NCBI GenBank assembly: GCA_937974245.1
Contig: CALJKV010000015.1
Span: 1 to 64,000, forward strand
DNA length: 64,000 bases
From: an uncultured Chloroflexota bacterium
Lineage (GTDB): Bacteria; Chloroflexota; Anaerolineae; Aggregatilineales; Phototrophicaceae
Direction: 5' to 3'
This document shows positions 15,052 to 22,553 of the stretch, in pieces. The notes under the pieces are model-generated. The model saw nothing but the letters and a program-made list of their open reading frames with translations. It was not told the origin of the DNA and did not search any database. The position numbers were made by a program, and so were the translations under genes. Position 1 is the stretch's first letter; every line of letters begins with the position of its first letter.

Positions 15052-15585
15052 CTATGCTCCCGGCTCTACAATCGCCTGGCCGGGCTGCGCTTCTTCAAAG
15101 CGAGTCGGGCATTTGAGGAGCAGTTCGGTGGCATGGAAAATGCCGTCTTCGCCCATCGTGCCGGTCATGATCGCCTGCGCTTCGTGTTGGAGCAGGTCGG
15201 GCATAGGCTGGCCTTCAACGCGGACACTCAACCGTTTGCCGTTGGTGTCGAGCAGCGCCTCATGCAGTGCCGTCGCCAGATTATCATAGTCCAATGGCAC
15301 GTTGGCGGTCTCAAAGGTGATGACGAGGTTCTGGCTGTCAAAGTTAATGGTGGCGCCGTCTACCGCCCCGGCGACTCGCACGGTCTGGCCGACATAGGCC
15401 GGGTTGCCCACCAGTTCATCTACCGTGATGTAATACCGCGCCCCGGAAAGCGTTCCATTGATGATGAGGAAACCCACAGCGGCCAGAATCAAAATCCCGC
15501 CAATGAGGAATTTCAACCGTTCATTACCACCAGCACCTGTTGGTTGAGCGGTGCTTTGTGGTTTCTCCCATGTCGCTTCAGCCAT
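15052..15585 (-). CDS. ccmE: Heme chaperone CcmE, Cys-type
   Basis: 177 residues from the ATG at 15585, with AAGGAG ten bases upstream; an ATG seven codons earlier overlaps that site and is less likely. One membrane helix (~25-43) is followed by the OB-fold: ARYYITVDELVGN, GQTVRVAGAV, VITFETANVPLDY. At the heme-binding site the protein has LLLKCPTRFEE: Cys159 stands where classical CcmE has the heme-binding His, and Phe163 stands where Cys-type CcmE (as in Desulfovibrio and archaea) normally has Tyr. First gene of the minus-strand ccm run; ccmA, B, C and D are not in the window. Confidence 0.9.
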   Translation of the reverse strand: MAEATWEKPQSTAQPTGAGGNERLKFLIGGILILAAVGFLIINGTLSGARYYITVDELVGNPAYVGQTVRVAGAVDGATINFDSQNLVITFETANVPLDYDNLATALHEALLDTNGKRLSVRVEGQPMPDLLQHEAQAIMTGTMGEDGIFHATELLLKCPTRFEEAQPGQAIVEPGA

Positions 15586-15718
15586 TGTACCATTACTCCT
15601 TAACATGCTATCTATAGGGGGATTGGATATTATAAAGAAGGGGAAGACCCCTTGAAATGCGCGTCTGACAGGCTTTGCTTATAGGGCTTACGCAGTTAAG
15701 AAAGATTCTGTTTGAGTA

Positions 15719-15736
15719 AAGGGGTCTAGACCCCTT
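15719..15736. repeat. Perfect 18-bp palindrome AAGGGGTCTAGACCCCTT
   Basis: Self-complementary over its whole length. It shares the GGGTCT...AGACCC core with the palindrome at 12215-12235. It is probably a dispersed repeat or an RNA processing/termination hairpin. Confidence 0.65.
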
Positions 15737-15772
15737 ATCCTGCCAGGGAAGTGCGTAAGTCCTTATGTAGAC

Positions 15773-15791
15773 AGTGGGCTTTAAGCCCACT
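15773..15791. repeat. Palindrome AGTGGGCTT-T-AAGCCCACT
   Basis: Nine-base perfect arms around one T. A close relative, AGTGGGCTTAAGTCCACT, lies inside the coding sequence at 43471-43488, and a partial copy is near 9312-9326. Confidence 0.65.
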
Positions 15792-15984
15792 CCTGAAAGT
15801 AGCCACGAGTAGGGTGTCAACTCCCGTTGAATATATCCGGTAAAAATTATCACATTGATCGCGATTATTATAGCGCATCGGCAGCATAAACCGAAGATTT
15901 CTAATGTGTGAATAACCATTGAAGGGAATAGTATCACATCGGAAGCGTGATAATTGTAAGGTAGGCGGGCAAATGGGTCGTCAC

Positions 15985-16013
15985 TTCGCAGCGCATGAAC
16001 TGTCTGCTACAAT
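15985..16013 (+). promoter_or_regulatory. Candidate promoter of der
   Basis: TTCGCA (15985-15990), 17 bases, then TACAAT (16008-16013) with TG one base before the -10 (extended -10). It would give a leader of ~25 bases; GAGG precedes the der ATG by ten bases. Confidence 0.5.
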
Positions 16014-16045
16014 GCTGCGGAAATGTGATATGAGGTACACATGTT

Positions 16046-17428
16046 ATGGCACGTAAACCCCTGGTCGCCCTGGTGGGCAGGCCGAATGTGGGCAAAAGTA
16101 CGCTGTTCAACCGGCTGGTTGAGTCGCGTATGGCGGTAATTGACGAGATTCCCGGCACAACCCGTGACCGGATTCAGGCGGAATCCGAATGGCGCGGTAT
16201 TCCTTTTATAGTGGTGGACACCGGCGGTATTGAAGTCTACCAACCGAAAGGCACCCGCGACGCCGCGCCGTTGGCCGAAGGCAGTATTGATTTCGTGCCG
16301 CAGATCAAGAGCCAGGCACTGCTGGCGGTGCAGGAAGCCGATATCATTATCATGCTGGTGGATGCCACACATGGCATTACGGCCGCCGACGAAGAAATCG
16401 CCCAGATTTTGCGCCGCAATGAGAACAAACCGATTCTGGTGGCCGCGAATAAATCCGACAACCCGCAGCGGCGCGGGGACGCCTTTGAGTTCTATGCGCT
16501 GGGGCTGGGGCCGGTTTACGCGATCAGCGCCTTCCATGGGCTGGGTGTGGCTGACCTGCTGGACGGTGTGGCCGATGAACTCGAAAAGATCGTGAATAGA
16601 GAGGATGAGTCCGAAGAAGAGGAACATCTGAAAATTGCCATTGTCGGGCGGCCAAACGTGGGCAAGAGCAGCCTGCTCAACAAGTTGCTGGGCGAAGAAC
16701 GGGTCATCGTCAGCCCGATTGCCGGGACAACCCGCGATGCGATTGACACGGTGATTAACTGGCATGGTGCGCCGGTCACGCTGATTGACACCGCCGGGAT
16801 TCGCCGCCGGGGAAAGATCGAGCCGGGTGTCGAGAAATACAGCGTCATCCGGGCGATGAATGCTATTGACCGCTGCGACGTGGCGCTCCTGGTGATTGAC
16901 GCGGAAGACGGTATCACCGAGCAGGATCAGCATATCGCCGGATACGTGCTGGAAGCCTATAAGAGCCTGGTGGTTGTGGTGAACAAGTGGGACGCGGTTG
17001 AAAAAGATACCCACACGATCAACCAGTACGACGAAGTCATCCGCGACAAGTTCAACTTCTTGCCGGATGCCCCGGTCATCTATATCAGCGCCCTGACCGG
17101 GCAGCGGATTCACCTGGTACTGGAGACCGCGAACCGAGTCTTTGAGGAACGCTACTCGCGCATTCCCACCGCCGAGGTCAACCGGATTCTGCGTGAAGCG
17201 ATCCAGAAGCACCCGGCGCCGATTAAAGGGACGAAGCGGCTGAAAATCTACTTCGCCACCCAGGTGGCTGTCGCGCCGCCGGTCTTTCTCTTTCATGTCA
17301 ACGATACGCGGCTGGTGCATTTCACCTACAAACGTTTCCTGGAGAACCAAATACGGGCGGAATACCCGTTCGCCGGCACGCCGATTCGCCTGAGCTTCCG
17401 TCCCCGTGATGGCAAGCTGGAGGATTGA
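16046..17428 (+). CDS. der: GTPase Der (EngA), 50S ribosome assembly
   Basis: 460 residues. Two GTPase domains in tandem: G1 motifs GRPNVGKSTLF (~residues 11-21) and GRPNVGKSSLL (~200-210), DTGG and DTAG G3 motifs, and the G4 motifs NKSD and NKWD. A C-terminal KH-like domain starts at ~365 and ends LSFRPRDGK. This architecture is unique to Der, an essential factor in large ribosomal subunit maturation. An acidic stretch EDESEEEEH links the two G domains. A bidirectional terminator follows at 17454-17486. Confidence 0.98.
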   Translation: MARKPLVALVGRPNVGKSTLFNRLVESRMAVIDEIPGTTRDRIQAESEWRGIPFIVVDTGGIEVYQPKGTRDAAPLAEGSIDFVPQIKSQALLAVQEADIIIMLVDATHGITAADEEIAQILRRNENKPILVAANKSDNPQRRGDAFEFYALGLGPVYAISAFHGLGVADLLDGVADELEKIVNREDESEEEEHLKIAIVGRPNVGKSSLLNKLLGEERVIVSPIAGTTRDAIDTVINWHGAPVTLIDTAGIRRRGKIEPGVEKYSVIRAMNAIDRCDVALLVIDAEDGITEQDQHIAGYVLEAYKSLVVVVNKWDAVEKDTHTINQYDEVIRDKFNFLPDAPVIYISALTGQRIHLVLETANRVFEERYSRIPTAEVNRILREAIQKHPAPIKGTKRLKIYFATQVAVAPPVFLFHVNDTRLVHFTYKRFLENQIRAEYPFAGTPIRLSFRPRDGKLED

Positions 17429-17453
17429 GGCGACAGGCGAGAGGAAATCAAAA

Positions 17454-17486
17454 ATCCCCTCAACCATCTGATGATGACGAGGGGAT
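17454..17486. terminator. Bidirectional terminator between der and lysS
   Basis: ATCCCCTC (17454-17461) pairs with GAGGGGAT (17479-17486), flanked by an A-rich run on the left. The genes converge on it. Confidence 0.65.
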
Positions 17487-17508
17487 CTGTGGTGCAAACT
17501 GTCGGATT

Positions 17509-19038
17509 TTATTTCTCTTCGCGCAGATGTGGGTAGAGCAGCACGTCGCGAATCGAGCGTTGATTAGTGAGCAGCATCACCAGCCGGTCTACCCCCATGC
17601 CAAACCCGCCGTTGGGCGGCATCCCATAGCGCATCGCCCGCAGGTAATCCTCGTCCAGAGGGGTCGCATCATCGTCCTCGGCGCGATAGAGTTTCGCCAT
17701 TTCCAGGAAACGCTGCTCCTGGTCGCGGGGATCATTAAGTTCGGTGAAGGCGTTGCCCATCTCCATCCCGGCGATGTAAAACTCAAAGCGTTCCACATGC
17801 ACGTCGTCATATTCCACCCGCTTCGCAAAGGGCGAAATATCACGCGGATAGTCCGTGATGAACGTCGGCTGGATCAGGTTCGGCTCAACATGCTCACCGA
17901 GCAAGTGTTCGACCAACTTACCCCAGGGCTGCCCCGGCGCGATGCTGTCACCCATGTTCCGAATCGCCGTTTCCAATGAGGGTGCGTCCGGGTAATCCAT
18001 ATAGTCAATCTCGCAGAAGTGTTTGACCGCCTCGCGGATTGTCATACGCGGCCAGGGCGGGGCAAAGTTGAGTGTCTGCCCCTGAAACTCGACCACTGTC
18101 GTTCCATTGACGGCCGCTGCCGCTGCCGCTAACATGCGTTCGGTCAGGCTCATCACGCCGCGATAATCAATATATGCCTTGTAAAACTCCAGCATGGTGA
18201 ACTCGGTGTTGTGCTTGTAACTCACGCCTTCGTTGCGGAAGTCGCGCCCGATTTCGTACACGGCATCATAGCCGCCCACCAACAGCCGCTTGAGATACAG
18301 CTCGAAGCTGATCCGCAGGAATAAATCCTGGTGGAGGTGGTTGTGATGTGTGATGAATGGCCGCGCCGCCGCACCCCCGTACACCGGTTGTAGAATGGGT
18401 GTCTCGACTTCCAGGAAGCCTTCGTCATCCAGGAAGCGCCGCAGCGTCCGGATGACCGCCGCCCGCTTGATGAACACCTCGCGGACATCGTAATTGACAG
18501 CAAGGTCGGCGTAGCGCTGGCGATAACGCTGTTCCACGTCGCTGAACTCACCATATTCGATGACCGTGCCGTCTTCCTGAGTCGCCTGCTTGATGACCGG
18601 CAGCGGACTCAGTGCTTTGCTCAGGAGCTTGAAGTCGTGGACGAGGACGCTCGGCTCACCGGCTTTGGTACGCATCATCGTGCCGGAAGCCTGTACAAAG
18701 TCATCCATTTCAACGAGTTTATCTTTGACCAGCGCGTACCGGGAGTCGTCCAGGTTGTCAATCCGCAGGAAAAGTTGCAAACGCCCGCTTTCATCTTCGA
18801 TGTGCAGGAAGGACAGCTTGCCCTTGATATTCACCCGGCGGATGCGCCCGCATACAGTAACTTCCAGCCCTTCGGCTGCTTCAGCGCCATTCTGTCCTTC
18901 CAGTGCGGTAAAAGCGGTGATGGCGGCGGCAGTAGTGTGGGTGCGCTCGGCCCGGCGGGGGTATGGTGCGACTTGCCGCATTTCTAACTGCTCAACTTTG
19001 ATGAGCCGTTCTTGTTCTAATCGATTTGGCTGCCACAT
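17509..19038 (-). CDS. lysS: Lysyl-tRNA synthetase, class II
   Basis: 509 residues. An OB-fold anticodon-binding domain at ~60-160 (VTVCGRIRRVNIKGKLSFLHI) is followed by the class II core: motif 2 region FRNEGVSYKHNTEFTMLEFY (~266-285) and motif 3 GFGMGVDRLVMLLTNQRSIRD. It charges tRNA-Lys. Length and domain order are normal for bacterial LysS. The motif 2 loop has SYKHN where SxRHN is usual, a mild change. It lies downstream of greA on the same strand, with a hairpin (19135-19154) between them, so partial co-transcription is possible. Confidence 0.97.
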   Translation of the reverse strand: MWQPNRLEQERLIKVEQLEMRQVAPYPRRAERTHTTAAAITAFTALEGQNGAEAAEGLEVTVCGRIRRVNIKGKLSFLHIEDESGRLQLFLRIDNLDDSRYALVKDKLVEMDDFVQASGTMMRTKAGEPSVLVHDFKLLSKALSPLPVIKQATQEDGTVIEYGEFSDVEQRYRQRYADLAVNYDVREVFIKRAAVIRTLRRFLDDEGFLEVETPILQPVYGGAAARPFITHHNHLHQDLFLRISFELYLKRLLVGGYDAVYEIGRDFRNEGVSYKHNTEFTMLEFYKAYIDYRGVMSLTERMLAAAAAAVNGTTVVEFQGQTLNFAPPWPRMTIREAVKHFCEIDYMDYPDAPSLETAIRNMGDSIAPGQPWGKLVEHLLGEHVEPNLIQPTFITDYPRDISPFAKRVEYDDVHVERFEFYIAGMEMGNAFTELNDPRDQEQRFLEMAKLYRAEDDDATPLDEDYLRAMRYGMPPNGGFGMGVDRLVMLLTNQRSIRDVLLYPHLREEK

Positions 19039-19134
19039 GAAACGTCGTGTTTTCCTGTTGATTACTTTCGGTCAATAACCTGGATTTCCAAAAAGGACGA
19101 GTTATGACTCGCCCCTACGCTGCAAAACAGAGGG

Positions 19135-19154
19135 CTTCAGGACGCCGCCTGAAG
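19135..19154 (-). terminator. Hairpin after greA
   Basis: CTTCAGG (19135-19141) and CCTGAAG (19148-19154) form a 7-bp stem with a six-base loop. In the minus-strand transcript it is followed by CCCTCTGTTTT, a weak U-tract, so it is either a terminator for greA or an attenuator before lysS. Confidence 0.5.
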
Positions 19155-19166
19155 GTTCTGCTGTCA

Positions 19167-19637
19167 TCAGTCAATGGACTCAATCACAAAGGTGATCTCG
19201 CCATCCGGCGCTTTGACTACCACTTTATCCCGCAATTTTGACCCCAGCAGCGCTTTACCGAGCGGACTCTCAATCGAAATCTTGCCCTCGCGGGGGTTGG
19301 CCTCGGCAGAGCCGACGATATGATACACCTCGCGCTCTTTCGTGCCTTTTTCGGTTACGGTGACATGCGCCCCCAGGGAAACGATGTCGCGGTTTTCGCT
19401 GGCCTCAATAATCTCGGCGCTGCTCAGGATGGTTTCCAGGCGCAGAATCTCGCCCTCAATGAAGGCCTGTTCGTTTTTGGCATCTTCGTATTCGGCGTTT
19501 TCGGTTAAATCACCGCCTTCTTCTAATGCCCGATGCAGCCGGTCAGCGACTTCGACCCGGCGCACTTCGATCAGGAACTTCAGGCGATTTTCCAGATTTT
19601 TCAAACCCTCCGGCGTCAGATATTGGACTTCTGCCAT
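19167..19637 (-). CDS. greA: Transcription elongation factor GreA
   Basis: 156 residues. The N-terminal coiled coil carries the basic and acidic tip segments (LHRALEEGGDLTENAEYEDA, ~39-58) that enter the RNA polymerase secondary channel. The C-terminal FKBP-like domain contains ISIESPLGKALLGSKLRDKV and ends VKAPDGEITFVIESI. It stimulates cleavage of backtracked transcripts. The start MAEVQYLTPEGL is preceded by AAGGAG eleven bases upstream. Length is typical. It is transcribed toward lysS. Confidence 0.97.
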   Translation of the reverse strand: MAEVQYLTPEGLKNLENRLKFLIEVRRVEVADRLHRALEEGGDLTENAEYEDAKNEQAFIEGEILRLETILSSAEIIEASENRDIVSLGAHVTVTEKGTKEREVYHIVGSAEANPREGKISIESPLGKALLGSKLRDKVVVKAPDGEITFVIESID

Positions 19638-19841
19638 TACTCAATGTTCTCCTTGGTTAGCCCGTATGCGCCTAAAAATAATAAAACACAGCCTGTGCTG
19701 TGCTGGTTCAGACCTGATATGAGTTTTGCTGTTTACCGTGCCGACAACTACCTGAACAAGATTGCGCGTAATATATCATGAAAAACGCCGGGTGTAAAGA
19801 GAAAAAATGTTCTATTAATGTTATATAAAGACCCGTGATGC

Positions 19842-19875
19842 CCCCGATATACGGAAACTGATGGGGGAATCGGGG
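19842..19875 (-). terminator. Hairpin at the end of the kinase operon
   Basis: CCCCGAT (19842-19848) pairs with ATCGGGG (19869-19875), ending the minus-strand operon 20 bases after its last stop. No strong U-run is visible. Confidence 0.45.
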
Positions 19876-19896
19876 TGTATCGAGTCGTGAAGGGGT

Positions 19897-20856
19897 TTAT
19901 TCAGGCGTGCTGAGTGTGAAGCTGAAAGTGCTGCCAACCTCCGGTTCGCCGGAGAAAATCAACTCGCCACCCTGTAACGCCAGGATCTGTTTCGCGAGGT
20001 ACAGCCGCAGCCCGGTGCCGGCGTGCTGGCGTACCAGGCGGTGGTGGTCGCCCCGCCAGAACGGTTCACCCACATGCTGCAAGTCGTCGGGCGTCAGGCC
20101 AACCCCGTTATCGGCCACGCTGAACAGGGCGTGCGTCCCCAGGCTGTCCACCGAAAGGCGAATCTGTCCACCATCAGGTGTATAACGAATCGCGTTATCC
20201 AGCAGGTCGGTCAGCACCAGCAGCGACTGGTAGAAGTCGCCATGTGCCAGCGGGACGACATCCGGCGCCTGAATGATGATGTCATGGCGGTGCCGCCGCG
20301 CACGATCACGCACCCGCTCCCAGGCCTCTTTGAGTAAATCGGTGGAGATAAAGCTCACCCAGTCGAGACGTATCTGTCCGGCATGGAGCGCGAGGAGTTC
20401 CTGAATCGCATCCAGCACAGCAAAAGCGCGGTTGGTGTTCTCGTGGATCGCCTGTAACCACTGGTCCTGATCGGTTGTAATTTGCCCCAACAGCCCACTT
20501 TGCACCAGTTCCGCCCGCCCGCGTATAGCGATCAACGGGGGGCGCAGCGCGTCGGTCATCCCGGCGAGGAATGGAGCCGGCATACCGGCATTCTCGTCGA
20601 TAGGGGAATCGTCGGGCTGGGTATCCGCCACGCTCTGAGAAGATACAGGCGGTGCAGGTGTATGAGCTGGTTGTCCGGGCATCTGCTCCAGAATCAACGT
20701 ACTCAGATAGGCGTTTTCATCGGATAGACTCTGCATCAGATCCAACACCATCGCTATCTTCTCAGCCGTAGCCGGGGGCGCAGCGGATTGCAGTTTGCTG
20801 AGGACATCCTGCGCTTGCGAGATGGTCAAACCAGGTTGCAGCGGTCCTGTCATCAT
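19897..20856 (-). CDS. Histidine kinase-like protein without phospho-accepting histidine
   Basis: 319 residues. After a low-complexity N-terminus (~55-95, Pro/Asp rich) comes a HisKA-like helix FLAGMTDALRPPLIAIRG (~96-113), in which the usual SHELRTPL block reads TDALRPPL, placing Asp102 at the phosphorylation site. The ATPase domain is kept: LLDNAIRYTPDGG (N box), VADNGVGL (G1) and GTGLRLYLAKQI (G2). It overlaps the stop of an intact histidine kinase by four bases. It may act as a pseudokinase that dimerises with or regulates that partner; this is inference. No membrane segment. Confidence 0.85.
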   Translation of the reverse strand: MMTGPLQPGLTISQAQDVLSKLQSAAPPATAEKIAMVLDLMQSLSDENAYLSTLILEQMPGQPAHTPAPPVSSQSVADTQPDDSPIDENAGMPAPFLAGMTDALRPPLIAIRGRAELVQSGLLGQITTDQDQWLQAIHENTNRAFAVLDAIQELLALHAGQIRLDWVSFISTDLLKEAWERVRDRARRHRHDIIIQAPDVVPLAHGDFYQSLLVLTDLLDNAIRYTPDGGQIRLSVDSLGTHALFSVADNGVGLTPDDLQHVGEPFWRGDHHRLVRQHAGTGLRLYLAKQILALQGGELIFSGEPEVGSTFSFTLSTPE

Positions 20857-21746
20857 GACATTCCTGCTAAGGTCACCGTAAAAGTAGTGCCTTGCCCCGG
20901 CGTGCTATCCACCGTGACGCGGCCATCCATGGCCTCAATAATGCCAAAGGCGATGGGGATGCCTAGACCGCTCCCCTTGTAGGCGAGTACGGTCTCGCTT
21001 TCACCGCGAAAGTAAATCGTACCGAGCCGGGCGACTTCATCCGGGGTCATGCCAATGCCGTTATCCCGGATGATGACATGCAGGTATTTGCCTTCGCCCG
21101 CCGCCGAAACCGTGACCTCGCCACCCTCACCTTCATGATAGCGCAGCGCGTTTTCCACCAGTTTGACGAGTGCTCTAGCAAGCAGTTCACCGTCTACCGT
21201 CAATATCGGCAGCCCCTGTGGAATCTCAAATGTCAGGGTGCGCCCCAATTCATCAGCTATCGGGCGAGTCTGCTTCTCCACTGTCATCGCAATGTTTTTG
21301 AACATGTCCATCTTAGCGGCAATCTTCAGGCTTTTGCCACGCACCTTGCTCACATCGCTCACATCCGCCAGCAGGCTTTCCATACGGCGGGCGTTGGTGC
21401 GAATGGTTTCAAGAAACTGCTGCTGCATGGTGTTGAGTTCGCCCATGCCGGGTGTTCCCATCATATCGGCATAGCCGCGAATGCTGGTCATCGGCGTGCG
21501 CAGTTCGTGAATCGCATGGGACATAAAGGCGGCTTGCTCGGTCAGGAAGTTCCCTTCCTCAGTTGAGGCTGCCGGGCCAGGATTCACCGAGGGCTGTGCG
21601 TGAACCGCCTCCCGCGCCACTTCAAGCGCATTGGCGATCTCTTCAAGCTGTCCTGTTAGCCGGAAAGGGACGATATTCCCCTGACGAGCATTTTCGATCA
21701 GTTCGTTAAGTAGGGTCGCCACCTGTTCCAGCGCATCATCTGCCAT
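20853..21746 (-). CDS. Sensor histidine kinase (soluble)
   Basis: 297 residues from the ATG at 21746, nine bases after GGAG; a GTG five codons upstream sits on that site. The HisKA block IHELRTPMTSIRGYADMM (~87-104) has the phospho-accepting His. HATPase motifs: LVENALRYHEGEG, IRDNGIGM and GSGLGIPIAFGI. No membrane helix or recognisable sensor domain, only a short N-terminal helical part, so input probably comes through partners. It is coupled by a four-base overlap to the downstream kinase-like gene lacking the His, and follows a PIG-L deacetylase gene in the operon. No response regulator is adjacent. Confidence 0.9.
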   Translation of the reverse strand: MADDALEQVATLLNELIENARQGNIVPFRLTGQLEEIANALEVAREAVHAQPSVNPGPAASTEEGNFLTEQAAFMSHAIHELRTPMTSIRGYADMMGTPGMGELNTMQQQFLETIRTNARRMESLLADVSDVSKVRGKSLKIAAKMDMFKNIAMTVEKQTRPIADELGRTLTFEIPQGLPILTVDGELLARALVKLVENALRYHEGEGGEVTVSAAGEGKYLHVIIRDNGIGMTPDEVARLGTIYFRGESETVLAYKGSGLGIPIAFGIIEAMDGRVTVDSTPGQGTTFTVTLAGMS

Positions 21747-21770
21747 TATTACATTCTCCACAATACTCTT

Positions 21771-22547
21771 TTACTGCCAACAGCGTTCAGCGGCGTGTCC
21801 TGCGCCCGCCTGACGCATGTGGTCGCGTGTTTCCTGTTCCATTGTGTCCAGGCTATCCCAGAAGGTACTCATCTGCGATTCGTAGCACGCGATAGCCTGG
21901 ATTTTTGCCACGACATCCGCTTCATCGGCGTAAGTCAGGCTGGCTGTGAGTACAAGCGGCGGCTCACAGGTCTTGTAAAAGGCCAGCGCCCGCCGGACTG
22001 CCTGATTGTCTATGGTGTAAGGATACTCTTCATACAATTTCAACGCCACCGAGCTGTTAATTTTTGCTAACCTGAGCGCCCAGTCGCGTACAATCTGGTG
22101 GTCAACATGGTGGCCTGCTCCTAATGGCGCGTAGAGTGTCGTCATGTTCTCCAGGTTGGGGAGGGTGGCCGTCTGCAAGTCGTGCAGCGCCGGGTCATCC
22201 GGGTGCAGTACCCCGAAGAGGGACTCTTCAGATGGATATATCGGCTGCCCGTCGGCGGATACCCGGTACACACAGTCCGGCCACAGGGTCATCACGGCCA
22301 CATCCGCCCCTAAATGGCGGAGGGCGGCTTCATCTTCCAGAACGCGAACACTCACGGGGTCGCCACCACTTTGCCAGCGGGTATGCAAATCACGGACAAT
22401 CGGTGTATCGGGAATGTGGTCAGGGTAGGGATTCTGCCCCATGACTGTCACGACGGTGACGGATTCGCCCTGCCGCCCGAGTTGGTGGATTGTCGCGCCG
22501 CAGCTTAACACGGCGTCATCGAAATGGGGTGACAAAAAGACGTGCAT
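21771..22547 (-). CDS. PIG-L/LmbE-family deacetylase
   Basis: 258 residues. The zinc-binding start LSPHFDDAVLSCG (~residues 5-17, H-x-D-D) and the later GAGHHVDHQIVRDW (~142-155) give the metal ligands of LmbE-like N-acetylglucosaminyl deacetylases. These enzymes remove acetyl groups from GlcNAc-linked small molecules or lipids, e.g. in mycothiol, bacillithiol or glycolipid routes. The acceptor here is unknown. It sits between two sensor kinase genes, 6 bases from the upstream one and ~24 from the downstream one, so it is co-transcribed with them; a metabolic link is not obvious. Confidence 0.88.
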   Translation of the reverse strand: MHVFLSPHFDDAVLSCGATIHQLGRQGESVTVVTVMGQNPYPDHIPDTPIVRDLHTRWQSGGDPVSVRVLEDEAALRHLGADVAVMTLWPDCVYRVSADGQPIYPSEESLFGVLHPDDPALHDLQTATLPNLENMTTLYAPLGAGHHVDHQIVRDWALRLAKINSSVALKLYEEYPYTIDNQAVRRALAFYKTCEPPLVLTASLTYADEADVVAKIQAIACYESQMSTFWDSLDTMEQETRDHMRQAGAGHAAERCWQ

Positions 22548-22553
22548 CGCCGC

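Larger units (their letters stand above)
15607..16045. other. Intergenic region with palindromic repeats
   Basis: These ~440 bases between ccmE and der contain no convincing gene. They hold two perfect palindromes (15719-15736 and 15773-15791), a hairpin AGGGG/CCCCT near 15638-15652, and a promoter for der at the right end. Confidence 0.5.

Noticed and set aside
15608..15937. A 109-codon minus-strand frame between ccmE and der
   Set aside because: It passes through the palindromic repeats, has no ribosome site and shows no protein-like pattern.
16007..17497. A 496-codon open frame antisense to der
   Set aside because: It mirrors the der coding frame through codon bias in GC-rich DNA, has a His/Gln/Arg-heavy composition and no ribosome site, while der is unmistakable on the other strand.
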